DNA of 64,000 bases from an uncultured Hyphomonadaceae bacterium (GTDB lineage Bacteria > Pseudomonadota > Alphaproteobacteria > Caulobacterales > Hyphomonadaceae): NCBI GenBank assembly GCA_913057945.1, contig CAJXOF010000002.1, positions 124,001-188,000 of the forward strand, written 5' to 3'. Positions 9,053 to 17,351 of this stretch are shown here, one piece after another (position 1 is the first letter of the stretch; every line of letters begins with the position of its first letter). The position numbers and the translations under genes were made by a program. The notes beneath the pieces are model-generated. The model was not told the DNA's origin, ran no database searches, and saw only the letters and a list, made by a program, of their open reading frames with translations.

Positions 9053-10489
9053 ATGAATCGGATCGTCCTGTTCGTCGTGATCTTGCTGCTGTTTGCAGTG
9101 GCTGCTTCCTTTGCGTGGTGGGCGCTGTCGCTCCCCGGTGCGGTGACCCTTCCCTATGGCGAGCAGGAAATCTCGATCCAGTCGGGACTGGCGGCCTTCC
9201 TGATGCTGATATTGGGCGGTGTGATTGCCTTTGCCTGGTGGATCCTCAGCGGCCTGTTCATCCTGCCCGGCAAGATCGGAAAGTCCCGTCAGGTCTCCCG
9301 CACACGCAAGGCAAACTCTGCGCTGACCGAAGGCCTGCTCGCGGCCGAGGCCGGCGACGCCAACACGGCGCTGAAACTGGCCCGCAAGGCGGCGAAACAT
9401 GCCGATGATGAACGCCTGCAGCTCCTGCTCGAGGCACGCGCGGCTGAAGCCAATGATGACTGGGCCGGAGCGGAGCGGGCCTGGGGACAGCTGACTCGCC
9501 TGCCGGGCGGGCAACTGGCGGGTCTGCGCGGTTCGGCCTCCGCCGCCGCTGAGCGCGGAGACCAGCAGACCGCCGAAGTCCGGGCACGGGAAGCGCTCGG
9601 TATCAAATCGTCGGCCGACTGGCCGTTCAACTCTTTGTTCGACCTGCAGGTTTCGCGGGGCGAATGGGCCAAGGCGCTGGAAACCCTGTCGATCGGCGAG
9701 AAGCGTGGCCTGATAAAGGGCGACAGCCTGCGCCGTCGGCGCGCTGTCCTGCACACGGCACGCGCCGCTGGCCTGCCACATGATCGCAAGCTGGAAGCCC
9801 AGAAGGAACTTGCCGAAGCGCTGCGCTCGGCCCCGGCCTTTTCACCCGCCGCCTGGCATGGCGCCCGTCAGCTGATGACGGATGGCAAGGCGAAATCCGC
9901 GCAGGGCGTTCTGGAGACCGGCTGGAAAGCACGGCCGCATCCGGCGCTGGCCCAGCTCTCGCGCCGACTGGTGCCACAGGACACGCCGGAGAATATTTCC
10001 GCGCGCTTGAAGGCGCTCATCCACACCAATCCGACACATCGGGAAAGCCGCATCCTCGAAGCTGAACTGGCCATGGATGCCGCCGACTGGACCGGCGCGA
10101 TCAAGGCGCTCGCTCTGCTGGTCGAGGAGAATCCGACCGCGCGGCTCTGCTTGCTGATGGAACGCGCCCTGAAAGGGTATGGCGATAAATCCGAAGCCGA
10201 ACGTTGGGGCCGTATGGCGGTGTCTGCATCGCGCGAGCCGGATTGGTCCGATCTCGACCCCAAGGGCATGGCGTTCGACTTCTCCCAGCGCAATTGGAGC
10301 CGGCTGGTCTACGCCTTTGGCGACGTTGGAGACCTCGTCCATCCTCGTTACGAATCCTTCGGACGTGAACTGGAGGCGGGCCGGGTCATGGCGCTGCCTT
10401 CACCGGATGAAGAGGATGATCTGGTCGCTGCCAGGGCGCCGAGCGAGCCACGCTTGCCGCCGCTCGATTATGTTGCCGACGAGGATTAG
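9053..10489 (+). CDS. hemY: HemY-type TPR membrane protein of heme biosynthesis locus
   Basis: A 478-residue inner-membrane protein. Two membrane segments (about 3-25 and 43-68) match the HemY N-terminal domain. The rest is TPR-like helical repeats (ANSALTEGLLAAEAGDANTALKLARKA, EARAAEANDDWAGAERAWGQL). The C-terminal tail is acidic. This is the proteobacterial HemY of the hemCD operon, not the Gram-positive coproporphyrinogen oxidase of the same name; its exact role is unsettled. It starts 6 bp after the mitofilin-like gene, behind AGGAACCC. Confidence 0.9.
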   Translation: MNRIVLFVVILLLFAVAASFAWWALSLPGAVTLPYGEQEISIQSGLAAFLMLILGGVIAFAWWILSGLFILPGKIGKSRQVSRTRKANSALTEGLLAAEAGDANTALKLARKAAKHADDERLQLLLEARAAEANDDWAGAERAWGQLTRLPGGQLAGLRGSASAAAERGDQQTAEVRAREALGIKSSADWPFNSLFDLQVSRGEWAKALETLSIGEKRGLIKGDSLRRRRAVLHTARAAGLPHDRKLEAQKELAEALRSAPAFSPAAWHGARQLMTDGKAKSAQGVLETGWKARPHPALAQLSRRLVPQDTPENISARLKALIHTNPTHRESRILEAELAMDAADWTGAIKALALLVEENPTARLCLLMERALKGYGDKSEAERWGRMAVSASREPDWSDLDPKGMAFDFSQRNWSRLVYAFGDVGDLVHPRYESFGRELEAGRVMALPSPDEEDDLVAARAPSEPRLPPLDYVADED

Positions 10490-10540
10490 GCCCGGCAGCT
10501 GTAGCCGACCGGCCACCACCTACAAAAGCATCTTGCGAAA

Positions 10541-10572
10541 ATGAGCCCGTATCGGTATGACGCGGGGCTCAT
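10541..10572 (+). terminator. Possible weak terminator hairpin after hemY
   Basis: The arms ATGAGCCC (10541-10548) and GGGCTCAT (10565-10572) form a perfect 8-bp stem. No T-run follows, so it may be a factor-dependent stop or only a spacer between hemY and the tRNA. Confidence 0.35.
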
Positions 10573-10582
10573 AAGTGGATAT

Positions 10583-10658
10583 GCCGCTATAGCTCAGCTG
10601 GTAGAGCATCGCATTCGTAATGCGGGGGTCAGGTGTTCAAGTCACCTTAGCGGCACCA
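10583..10658 (+). tRNA. tRNA-Thr (anticodon CGT)
   Basis: A 76-nt cloverleaf. The acceptor arm GCCGCTA pairs with TAGCGGC. The D arm is GCTC/GAGC. The anticodon stem TCGCA/TGCGG encloses the loop TTCGTAA with anticodon CGT, which reads ACG. The T arm is AGGTG-TTCAAGT-CACCT. The CCA end is encoded. Confidence 0.96.
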
Positions 10659-10677
10659 TTTCCTCACCTTGTTCCAG

Positions 10678-11211
10678 TCATTCCAATACGTAATCCGCTT
10701 CGGCGACGTACCGGCTCGGTCCCTTGCCGCTATGGCTTGAGTACAGATGGAACCCTTCGGCCCAGAAGGGGCCGCTGCGATAGGCATGGTGGCGTTCGAC
10801 CCAGGCATGGGTCTCGTCGAGGGGCGTGCCGTGCAGATAGGCGAGGGTAACGTGCGGCGTGAAGGGGCGTCGGTCCGGCTCCAGGCCGAGGCGGCGGGCG
10901 GCCCGTTCGCATTGGGCTGACAGCGCGCGCAAGGCGTCGCTTTCACGGACACGAGCCCAGACCGCTGTCGGCTCGCGTCGGCCGAACCAGCCCATGCCTT
11001 CCAGCGATACTTCAAAGGGGGGACAGGAAATTTCCGCAAGCAATTCATCCAGGTCGTGTGCGGATGCGTGTGACACATCCCCGAAGAAGCGGAGCGTTAT
11101 GTGGAAATTCTCCGCGGGTCGCCAACTCGCGCCGGACAGGCCTGTCTGGGTCTTGACCAGGCTGGGATGAAACTCGGCAGGCACGGGGAGAGCGGCAAAC
11201 AATCGGTACAT
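10678..11211 (-). CDS. thpR: RNA 2',3'-cyclic phosphodiesterase (2H family)
   Basis: A 177-residue cytosolic 2H phosphoesterase. Both catalytic HxT motifs are present: HITLRFFGDV near residue 38 and PHVTLAYLHG near residue 125. The N-terminus MYRLFAALPVPAEF is typical of ThpR. The family opens 2',3'-cyclic phosphates on RNA ends; a physiological substrate is not known. It ends 20 bp after tRNA-Thr on the opposite strand. Confidence 0.9.
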   Translation of the reverse strand: MYRLFAALPVPAEFHPSLVKTQTGLSGASWRPAENFHITLRFFGDVSHASAHDLDELLAEISCPPFEVSLEGMGWFGRREPTAVWARVRESDALRALSAQCERAARRLGLEPDRRPFTPHVTLAYLHGTPLDETHAWVERHHAYRSGPFWAEGFHLYSSHSGKGPSRYVAEADYVLE

Positions 11212-11243
11212 GTTTCCGTTTGAACTATTTTCCGGGACAAAAG

Positions 11244-11269
11244 AAAACCCGGCACAGCGGCCGGGTTTT
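11244..11269 (-). terminator. Rho-independent terminator of the DUF2853 gene
   Basis: A perfect 10-bp stem, AAAACCCGGC / GCCGGGTTTT, with a 6-nt loop. Read on the minus strand it ends in a T-rich tail (TTTTCTTTTG). It lies 26 bp past the stop codon at 11295. Confidence 0.8.
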
Positions 11270-11294
11270 CAAAAACATATTGAGTTGGTCAGTC

Positions 11295-11627
11295 TCAGCT
11301 TGCCAGCGCGTCGAGCTTGCCAAAATGTTCCGCCAGCAAATAGTAAAACGTCACGCGCGACTTGGAGCCGCCTTCGGCGCTCATCTGGTCGCATACAGCC
11401 TTGATGGCTGCATCGAGTTCGCTTTGCGTTTGAGGCAGGCCGAGCTTACCGCGGCACCATTTCTCCCGGATGCGATCGAGTTCACCAGAATCACTGCAGG
11501 CAACAATGGAACTGTCCCGATTGCGCAAGGCAATCCCCAGTCGTCCCACGATTTTCTCTGCAGCGGCCTGATTGTAGCCTTTCGCATATTTCTTGATGTT
11601 GTCGGCATATTCAGAAGCGTCTGCCAT
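11295..11627 (-). CDS. DUF2853 family protein
   Basis: A 110-residue soluble helical protein of unknown function. The start ATG at 11627 has an AAAGGGGA site. A longer in-frame reading from 11657 adds ten residues without support. Recognisable DUF2853 features are YADNIKKYAKGYNQAAAEKIV near the start, CSDSGELDRIREKWC in the middle and the ending TFYYLLAEHFGKL. It contains three to four cysteines and no membrane segment. It is monocistronic, with its own terminator. Confidence 0.75.
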   Translation of the reverse strand: MADASEYADNIKKYAKGYNQAAAEKIVGRLGIALRNRDSSIVACSDSGELDRIREKWCRGKLGLPQTQSELDAAIKAVCDQMSAEGGSKSRVTFYYLLAEHFGKLDALAS

Positions 11628-11983
11628 GTGTGTCCCCTTTGTTCTCGGCGTCCCCACTGTTGGAATTACGCCAGATTACGAAAATTAACCTTGGGTAATG
11701 CCAAGTCAATCCATTAGGCCCGTTGGATAGCAGCAGGAAATGACCGGATCATTCTGCTGGAACTGCGTTTTGAACAACAGCCTGCACTCGCAAGGACGTT
11801 TCATGGCAGGTTCTGCCAATCGGGCGTTGGCCATTACGGTTCGGCGCCTGACGTCATCCCTGCAGGGGAGTCGCAGGCACGGCCACCGGTTTAGCTTGCT
11901 AAAGACGGCTTGCCCCACCATATTCAGGGTCAGTTTGGTGGGTCCTGACCCCCCGCCGATCAACCAGAAAGGGTATTACACCT
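11628..11983. other. Intergenic region, divergent upstream regions of DUF2853 and BI-1 genes
   Basis: About 356 bp between divergent genes. It should hold both promoters, but I cannot point to a convincing -35/-10 pair. Short open frames here have no ribosome-binding site or recognisable product. No tRNA-like or long hairpin structure was seen. Confidence 0.5.
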
Positions 11984-12730
11984 ATGAATGACTTTAATCG
12001 TGCCTATTCGCCGGGGCCCTCTGGCCAGACGATGGACATGTCGGTCAATGAAGGTCTGCGCAGCTTCATGCTGGGCGTCTACAACAAGATGGCGCTTGGC
12101 CTGCTGCTGACGGCAGCCTTGGCTTATGCCTTCGGCGCGCTGGTGCCGGAAAGCGTCACCCTGACCCTTCTGAAGGGACCAATCGGTCTTGTCATCATGT
12201 TTGCTCCACTGGCGATCCTGCTGCTGTCAGGCTTCGTCATGAAGAACCCGTCGCCTACGGCGGCGAACCTAGTCTATTGGTCGGTCGTCTCACTGATCGG
12301 GGTCGGCATGGGCGCCATCGTCTATGTCTATGCCCGCCAGCCCGACGGCATGTTGATCGTGTCCAAGGCCTTCCTGACGACGGCCATCGCGTTCGGCGGC
12401 CTGTCACTCTACGGCTACACCACGAAGCGCGACATGTCCGGTTGGGGCGTGTTCCTGATCATGGGCGTCGTCGGCATTATCGTCGCGTCGATCCTGAACA
12501 TGCTGATCTTCCAGTCCAGCATGATGCACATGGTGATCTCGGTGGTCGGCCTGTTGGTGTTTGCTGGCCTGACCGCCTATGACACCCAGCGCCTGAAGAA
12601 CATGTACTTCCAGATTGCCGGTAATGCCCGGGCACTGGCAGTCGCCACGACCTATGGGGCGCTCAGCCTCTATCTGGACTTCGTCAACATGTTCCAGTTC
12701 CTGCTGGCCATCATGTCCGGCCGCGACTAG
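11984..12730 (+). CDS. Bax inhibitor-1 (BI-1/YccA) family membrane protein
   Basis: A 248-residue inner-membrane protein with seven hydrophobic segments. Family features include the N-terminal cytoplasmic tail, the first segment after FMLGVYNKMALGL, and the late FAGLTAYDTQRLK, which carries the conserved aspartate of the calcium-leak pore. The structure-known relative is a pH-sensitive calcium leak channel, and E. coli YccA inhibits FtsH; which role applies is unknown. A good AAAGGG site precedes the ATG. It is monocistronic with a strong terminator. Confidence 0.9.
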   Translation: MNDFNRAYSPGPSGQTMDMSVNEGLRSFMLGVYNKMALGLLLTAALAYAFGALVPESVTLTLLKGPIGLVIMFAPLAILLLSGFVMKNPSPTAANLVYWSVVSLIGVGMGAIVYVYARQPDGMLIVSKAFLTTAIAFGGLSLYGYTTKRDMSGWGVFLIMGVVGIIVASILNMLIFQSSMMHMVISVVGLLVFAGLTAYDTQRLKNMYFQIAGNARALAVATTYGALSLYLDFVNMFQFLLAIMSGRD

Positions 12731-12756
12731 TCGAACTGTCGCAACAAAGGTAAACG

Positions 12757-12785
12757 AAGCCCCGCCCCCAAGGCGGGGCTTTTTT
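12757..12785 (+). terminator. Rho-independent terminator after the BI-1 gene
   Basis: The stem AGCCCCGCC / GGCGGGGCT with a 5-nt loop is followed by six T residues, 27 bp past the stop codon. Confidence 0.93.
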
Positions 12786-12810
12786 GTACGTGACAGGCGG
12801 AGGGGACATC

Positions 12811-13350
12811 ATGGCTATCGGCCCGACAATCGAAACTGAACGACTGATCCTGCGTCCGCCCCTCGCTGAAGATTTGCCCGCCTGGAACGCTTTCCATGCC
12901 GATGAGGATGTGATGCGCCATCTTGGCGGCGTACAAGGCCCCGAGCTGACCTGGCGGTCCGTGTGCGGCATGACCGGCGCTTGGACCATTGAAGGCTTCT
13001 CCATGTTTTCCATCATCGAGAAAGCCACCGGGGACTGGGTTGGCCGGTTGGGGCCGTGGCGGCCCAGCGGCTGGCCGGGCACCGAGATCGGCTGGGGACT
13101 CGCCCGCGCCGCGTGGGGGAAGGGGTATGCGACCGAAGGTGCGGCCGCTGCGATGGATTATGCGGTCGACATTCTTGGCTGGAGCGATGTGATCCACACA
13201 ATCCTGCCCGAGAACACGGCGTCTGTGCGCGTGGCGGAGCGGCTCGGCAGCCATTTCCTGCGAAAACAGGAAACCCCGCCGCCTTTCGAAGGCATGGTTT
13301 GGGACGTGTACGGCCAGACCGCCGAGGCGTGGCGCGCCCGGCGCGGCTGA
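12811..13350 (+). CDS. GNAT-family N-acetyltransferase (RimJ/RimL type)
   Basis: A 179-residue acetyl-CoA-dependent transferase. The N-terminus TIETERLILRPPLAEDLPAW is typical of the RimJ/RimL branch. The acetyl-CoA loop is in EIGWGLARAAWGKGYATEGAAAAM, with a QxxGxG/A-like run. ILPENTASVRVAERLG follows as usual. The acceptor is unknown. The ATG at 12811 lies 5 nt after GGAGGGG. Confidence 0.88.
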   Translation: MAIGPTIETERLILRPPLAEDLPAWNAFHADEDVMRHLGGVQGPELTWRSVCGMTGAWTIEGFSMFSIIEKATGDWVGRLGPWRPSGWPGTEIGWGLARAAWGKGYATEGAAAAMDYAVDILGWSDVIHTILPENTASVRVAERLGSHFLRKQETPPPFEGMVWDVYGQTAEAWRARRG

Positions 13351-13446
13351 TCACGCCCGATCAAGCCTGTGTGAGCCAGTCGTTTTTGCCTCGCAACCTG
13401 CCGCGCCGGAGCGTAAAGCTGGCGACAGACCCCGAGGAGATGTCTC

Positions 13447-14037
13447 ATGATCCGCACGCTCACCCTAGCCTCCGTTCTGGCCATGCTGCCTGCCGCAGCT
13501 GGCGCCCAGGACGCGACCGACATGCCGCGCGCATCGACGGATGTGCAGACACCCGCCATTGGTCTGGCGCTTGGCCAGTCGGCTCCGGCAGTCCAGCTGT
13601 TGCGTCAGAATGGTGAGGCGGCGGGTCTGGCCGACGTGATGGGAGAGAAGGGGGTCGCGATCGCGTTCGTCCGTTCTGCTGATTGGTGCCCCTATTGCCA
13701 GAAGCAGCTGAAACAGATCGACGATATTTCGGGCGAACTGTCGGAAATGGGCTGGCCGCTTGTGGCAATCTCCTATGACGATCCGGACATCCTGTCGAAA
13801 TTCGCCGACAAGAATGGACTCGGTTTCGAGTTGCTATCGGATCCGGACTCTGATGCCATCATGGCGTTCAATCTGCTGAATGAGGAGATGAAACCCGGCT
13901 CGCGCTATTACGGCATTCCGCATCCTGCCATCATGTTCGTCGGGACGGACGAGACCATTCGGGCTGTGCTGCGTGAAGAAGGGTACAAGAATCGTCCGTC
14001 GCTCGACCTGATCCTGCAAATCGCCGAACAACTTTAG
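13447..14037 (+). CDS. Secreted peroxiredoxin-like protein (AhpC/TSA, thioredoxin fold)
   Basis: A 196-residue exported protein. The signal peptide is MIRTLTLASVLAMLPAAAGA with cleavage likely after AGA. A thioredoxin fold follows with the redox motif ADWCPYCQKQL, then LVAISYDDPDILSKFADKNGL and LLSDPDSDAIMAFNLLN, in the AhpC/TSA arrangement. The CPYC pair resembles the thiol-oxidoreductase end of this family, so it may reduce disulfides or peroxides in the periplasm. A GAGGAGAT site precedes the ATG. Confidence 0.82.
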   Translation: MIRTLTLASVLAMLPAAAGAQDATDMPRASTDVQTPAIGLALGQSAPAVQLLRQNGEAAGLADVMGEKGVAIAFVRSADWCPYCQKQLKQIDDISGELSEMGWPLVAISYDDPDILSKFADKNGLGFELLSDPDSDAIMAFNLLNEEMKPGSRYYGIPHPAIMFVGTDETIRAVLREEGYKNRPSLDLILQIAEQL

Positions 14038-14109
14038 GCGTCAGGGCTGTTCATGTCGCCCGGGGCGCATGTAGTCTGGCGGCTCAGATTTAAGCGGGAG
14101 ACGAGGCGA

Positions 14110-15534
14110 ATGAAACAGGTCAGGCAAATTGCAGGATTCTTGATGGGAGTGGCAGTGCTGGCCGGCGCGCCGGCCCATGCCCAGGAAGCAGAATTGTCGC
14201 CGGACATTGCGGCCACGACCCGGCAATTGATCGACGATGCCCTGTCCGATGAGGTCGGCTTGCAGTTTGTCGAAGACCTGACCACGGAAGTTGGCGCGCG
14301 GCTGGCGGGGTCGCCAGACGAGGCGCGGGCGCGGGTCTGGGCCATGAACATGCTGAAGGAACTGAACTTCGATGTGACGCGCGTCGAGGATTTCACCATC
14401 CCGTACTGGGCCCGCACGCATGAATCCGCTCGCGTGGTCGGGGCGAATGCGCAGGATCTCGTCATTACTGCATTGGGCGGCAGCCGCGCGACACCGGATG
14501 GCGGCCTGGAGGCGGAAATCGTACGGTTCGACTCCCTGTCAGACCTCAAGGCCGTTGATGCTGCGAGCCTTGCAGGCAAGATCGCCTTTATTGATGAGCA
14601 TATGTACAAGACCCAGGACGGCGCAGGCTATGGCTTGGCCGTGCGCAAGCGGAGTGGATGTGCGAAGGCCGCAGCAGAGAAGGGCGGCGTCGCCTGCCTG
14701 ATCCGGTCGGTTGGTACACAACCTCATCGGATGCCGCATACGGGCGGCATGTCACGCGAAGGGGCACTTGGCGCCCTGCCGGCGGCGGCGCTGTCAGGGC
14801 CCGATGCTGACCAGCTGACCCGGTTGCTGGCGCGCGGCCCGGTTCGGGTGAATCTGGATATTGGCGTTGAATATGCCGACTCCGCCCCCTCCGGGAATGT
14901 CATCGCGGAAGTCGAAGGATCCGATCTGAAAGATGAGATCGTGCTGATAGGGTGTCATCTCGATAGCTGGGATCTCGGCACAGGTGCCATTGATGACGGC
15001 GCCGGGTGCGGCATCGTGGTGGGCGCGGCCAAGCTGATTGCCGACTTGCCCGCAAAACCCCGCCGAACGATCCGTGTGGTTCTCTATGGTTCCGAAGAAG
15101 TCGGTCTATTCGGGGGCGCCGCCTATGCGCGCCAGCATGGCGATGACCTCGCACAACACGTCCTCGCGGCGGAAAGCGATTTCGGCGCGGGCCGCATCTG
15201 GCGCTTTCAGTCCAATTTTGGCGAGGGAGCCATCCCGTACGCAGATACAATCAAGTCCGTGTTGACGCCGCTCGGCGTGTCCGAAGGGGATAATTCGGCA
15301 GGCGGTGGGCCGGATATCGGCGTGCTGAGCCGGGCAGGGGTGCCCGTTGTAACCCCTGGTCAGGATGGTCGCGACTATTTCGACTACCACCACACGCCGG
15401 ATGACACGTTCGACAAGATCGACCCTGAAGATTTCCGCCAGAATGTAGCTGTGTACGCTGCGTTCACTTATATTGCGGCCGAGACAGGATGGGATTTTCG
15501 GAAGTCTGATGCAGAATCCGTGGGCTCCGACTGA
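14110..15534 (+). CDS. Secreted M28-family zinc aminopeptidase (carboxypeptidase Q-like)
   Basis: A 474-residue exported peptidase. The signal peptide MKQVRQIAGFLMGVAVLAGAPAHAQ is followed by an N-terminal segment, a protease-associated (PA) insert (about 110-240), and the M28 catalytic domain. All expected metal ligands are visible: GCHLDSWD (His and Asp), the bridging GAIDDGAG, YGSEEVGLFG (catalytic and ligand Glu), ESDFGAG (Asp) and DYHHTPDDT (His). The ATG at 14110 has a GGGAGACGAGG leader; the earlier in-frame start at 14053 would add a hydrophilic extension before the signal peptide. Confidence 0.92.
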   Translation: MKQVRQIAGFLMGVAVLAGAPAHAQEAELSPDIAATTRQLIDDALSDEVGLQFVEDLTTEVGARLAGSPDEARARVWAMNMLKELNFDVTRVEDFTIPYWARTHESARVVGANAQDLVITALGGSRATPDGGLEAEIVRFDSLSDLKAVDAASLAGKIAFIDEHMYKTQDGAGYGLAVRKRSGCAKAAAEKGGVACLIRSVGTQPHRMPHTGGMSREGALGALPAAALSGPDADQLTRLLARGPVRVNLDIGVEYADSAPSGNVIAEVEGSDLKDEIVLIGCHLDSWDLGTGAIDDGAGCGIVVGAAKLIADLPAKPRRTIRVVLYGSEEVGLFGGAAYARQHGDDLAQHVLAAESDFGAGRIWRFQSNFGEGAIPYADTIKSVLTPLGVSEGDNSAGGGPDIGVLSRAGVPVVTPGQDGRDYFDYHHTPDDTFDKIDPEDFRQNVAVYAAFTYIAAETGWDFRKSDAESVGSD

Positions 15535-15543
15535 TCTGATCGC

Positions 15544-16074
15544 ATGAATGCAGCGGAAAAAGTCGGCCCGGCCCTCTCGGCGGCTCTGGAAGGGCTCAAG
15601 CTTGCCCGGCGAGAGCTGGACCATGTCGAGCAGGATCCCGAGCGCTGGCGCTGGGTGGCGGTTGGCCTCGTAACGGCGTTGAAATGCGTCGCTATGGCGG
15701 CCTTGTCGGGGTATGAAACCGCCTCTGCGGACGACACGGCCGATTTGAACGTTTCTGGCAAGGTCGCGCCGCTCAGCCTGCTACTGCGCCGCGCACGGTC
15801 GGATCGCTACCTTGCACCGCCGGAACAGCTGCCTGCCAGGGGCGCGCAGATCGACGCGGTGATGCGGCTCGCGGAATACCGCAATGAAGTCGTGCACGGC
15901 GTTTTGGCAAATCGGCCTGGCACGATTGTTTCCGATGGGCAGGTTGCTCTGGACATGATCGCGCATTTCGTGATCCGCGCTCCGGCGTTCGATCCAGCGA
16001 ATCATGCTGTCTATAGCGCACTGCTTCCTGACGAAGTTTCTGCAATCACCAGACGACTGGCGGCGCTTGGTTAA
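15544..16074 (+). CDS. Small helical protein with HEPN-like RxxxxH motif
   Basis: A 176-residue protein of unknown function. The predicted fold is mostly helical, with no signal or true membrane segment. YRNEVVHG (Arg113, His118) fits the R-x4-H signature of HEPN domains, which bind nucleotides or cleave RNA. Helices before it (ALSAALEGLKLARRELDHV, WVAVGLVTALKCVAMAAL) are compatible with a four-helix HEPN bundle. It starts 9 bp after the M28 gene and precedes the EnvC-like gene. No antitoxin-like partner gene (MNT, nucleotidyltransferase) is adjacent, so a toxin role is not supported. Confidence 0.6.
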   Translation: MNAAEKVGPALSAALEGLKLARRELDHVEQDPERWRWVAVGLVTALKCVAMAALSGYETASADDTADLNVSGKVAPLSLLLRRARSDRYLAPPEQLPARGAQIDAVMRLAEYRNEVVHGVLANRPGTIVSDGQVALDMIAHFVIRAPAFDPANHAVYSALLPDEVSAITRRLAALG

Positions 16075-16108
16075 TCTTGAGGTCATGACCGCCTGCAATA
16101 AGGACGGG

Positions 16109-17323
16109 ATGCGTGTGAACTGCCGGCCCCTTTTGTTGACCCTTGCGGCGTTTGCCCTGACGGCGGCGATGCCGGACACGTTTTCGCGGGAAGATCTGCA
16201 GACGCTGGAGGCCGAGCGCCGCGCCGCCGAGCAGAAGCTGGAAGCCTTGCAGACGGCGGGTGACACCACGCTGAACGATCTCAAGAATATCGACAGCCAG
16301 CTGATATCTGCGGCCATGGAGTCCCAGCGCAGGGAAGAGCAGGCATCGAATGCGGAGAAATCCCTGATCGATCTGGGCGCACGCCGGATATCGGCGCAGA
16401 TGAGCCTGCTAGAAAATCGGCAGGCACTGGAAGACCTACTCGCCGCGCTCGCGGCCTCCAATCGCCGGAAGCCTCCTGCACTGATCGTGTCTCCCAGCAA
16501 GGCAAACACCGCCGTGCGGCGCGCTATTCTGATGAGCGAGACAACCCCGCGCCTGGCCACCGAGACCGAGGAATTGTCGCGGGAAATCGACACGCTGAAT
16601 GAGCTTGAACGCCGTATCCGTGGCGAAAAGGCCCGGCTGGACGCCGCCGAGGCGACGCTCGCGCTGAAACAGGTCGAGATCGAACGCCTCGCAGCCGCCA
16701 AACGCGGAAATTTCGAGGATTTGTCCAGCGACATTGCGGTATTGAAAGCCCGGGCTGCGGCAATCGGCGCGAAAGAAGAGGATTTGAGGTCGCTGCTGGC
16801 ATCGCTGGAAGCCCAGGCTCCTTCGGCGCCCGGTGCCAAGCCAGACCTCAGGCCGCGTCTGGTGTCCAGTTCGCCCTCCAAGCCCTCTGCCTCGCAGGCT
16901 GTTGCGCGGACACCAGCCTCGCGTCCTCTGGGAAAGGCTGTCCTGGGTGCGTTGAAGCCGCCGGTCGCCGGATCGCTTGCGCGCGCATTCGGCGAAAAAC
17001 TGCCCACCGGAGGCAAGTCGGAATGGATCGCTTTTGCGGCCCGCGCCAATGCGCAGGTCGTCGCGCCGGTCGGCGGAACGGTTGAATATGCCCGCCCGTT
17101 CCGAACCTATGGATCAATGTTAATTTTGCGGACGAGTGACGGTTACCATGTTATTCTTACAGGTATGAGCCGGATCTATGTCACTGAAGGCCAAGGCGTT
17201 TCTGCAGGTGAGCCTGTCGGGCGCATGCCCAACCGGGCCGAACCGGTTCCCGAGTTGAACATGGAATTAAGGCTTGGCGACAAGGTAATGAATCCGGCAG
17301 AGTGGTTACCAGGCCGGAGCTAA
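16109..17323 (+). CDS. EnvC-like murein hydrolase activator with degenerate LytM domain
   Basis: A 404-residue exported protein. The signal peptide MRVNCRPLLLTLAAFALTA is followed by a long coiled coil (about 27-220, REDLQTLEAERRAAEQKLEAL) and a C-terminal M23/LytM domain (about 285-400). Zinc ligands are missing: the usual HxxxD is replaced around GKSEWIAFAARANA, the Y.HL position reads ILTGM, and the final HxH position reads LNMELRLGD. As in E. coli EnvC, this suggests an activator of amidases, not an enzyme. The ATG at 16109 (AAGGACGGG leader) is preferred; upstream starts overlap the previous gene. Confidence 0.88.
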   Translation: MRVNCRPLLLTLAAFALTAAMPDTFSREDLQTLEAERRAAEQKLEALQTAGDTTLNDLKNIDSQLISAAMESQRREEQASNAEKSLIDLGARRISAQMSLLENRQALEDLLAALAASNRRKPPALIVSPSKANTAVRRAILMSETTPRLATETEELSREIDTLNELERRIRGEKARLDAAEATLALKQVEIERLAAAKRGNFEDLSSDIAVLKARAAAIGAKEEDLRSLLASLEAQAPSAPGAKPDLRPRLVSSSPSKPSASQAVARTPASRPLGKAVLGALKPPVAGSLARAFGEKLPTGGKSEWIAFAARANAQVVAPVGGTVEYARPFRTYGSMLILRTSDGYHVILTGMSRIYVTEGQGVSAGEPVGRMPNRAEPVPELNMELRLGDKVMNPAEWLPGRS

Positions 17324-17351
17324 GGTCAAAAGGATGATGGAGGACTGGAAT

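Noticed and set aside
11740..11991. An 83-codon frame in front of the BI-1 gene
   Set aside because: No start site, unlike composition, and it runs into the BI-1 ribosome-binding region.
15544..16074. Toxin-antitoxin module
   Set aside because: The R-x4-H motif is suggestive, but there is no small partner gene on either side.
15781..17049. A 422-codon minus-strand frame opposite the EnvC-like gene
   Set aside because: Serine- and arginine-rich translation without motif; antisense to a well supported gene.
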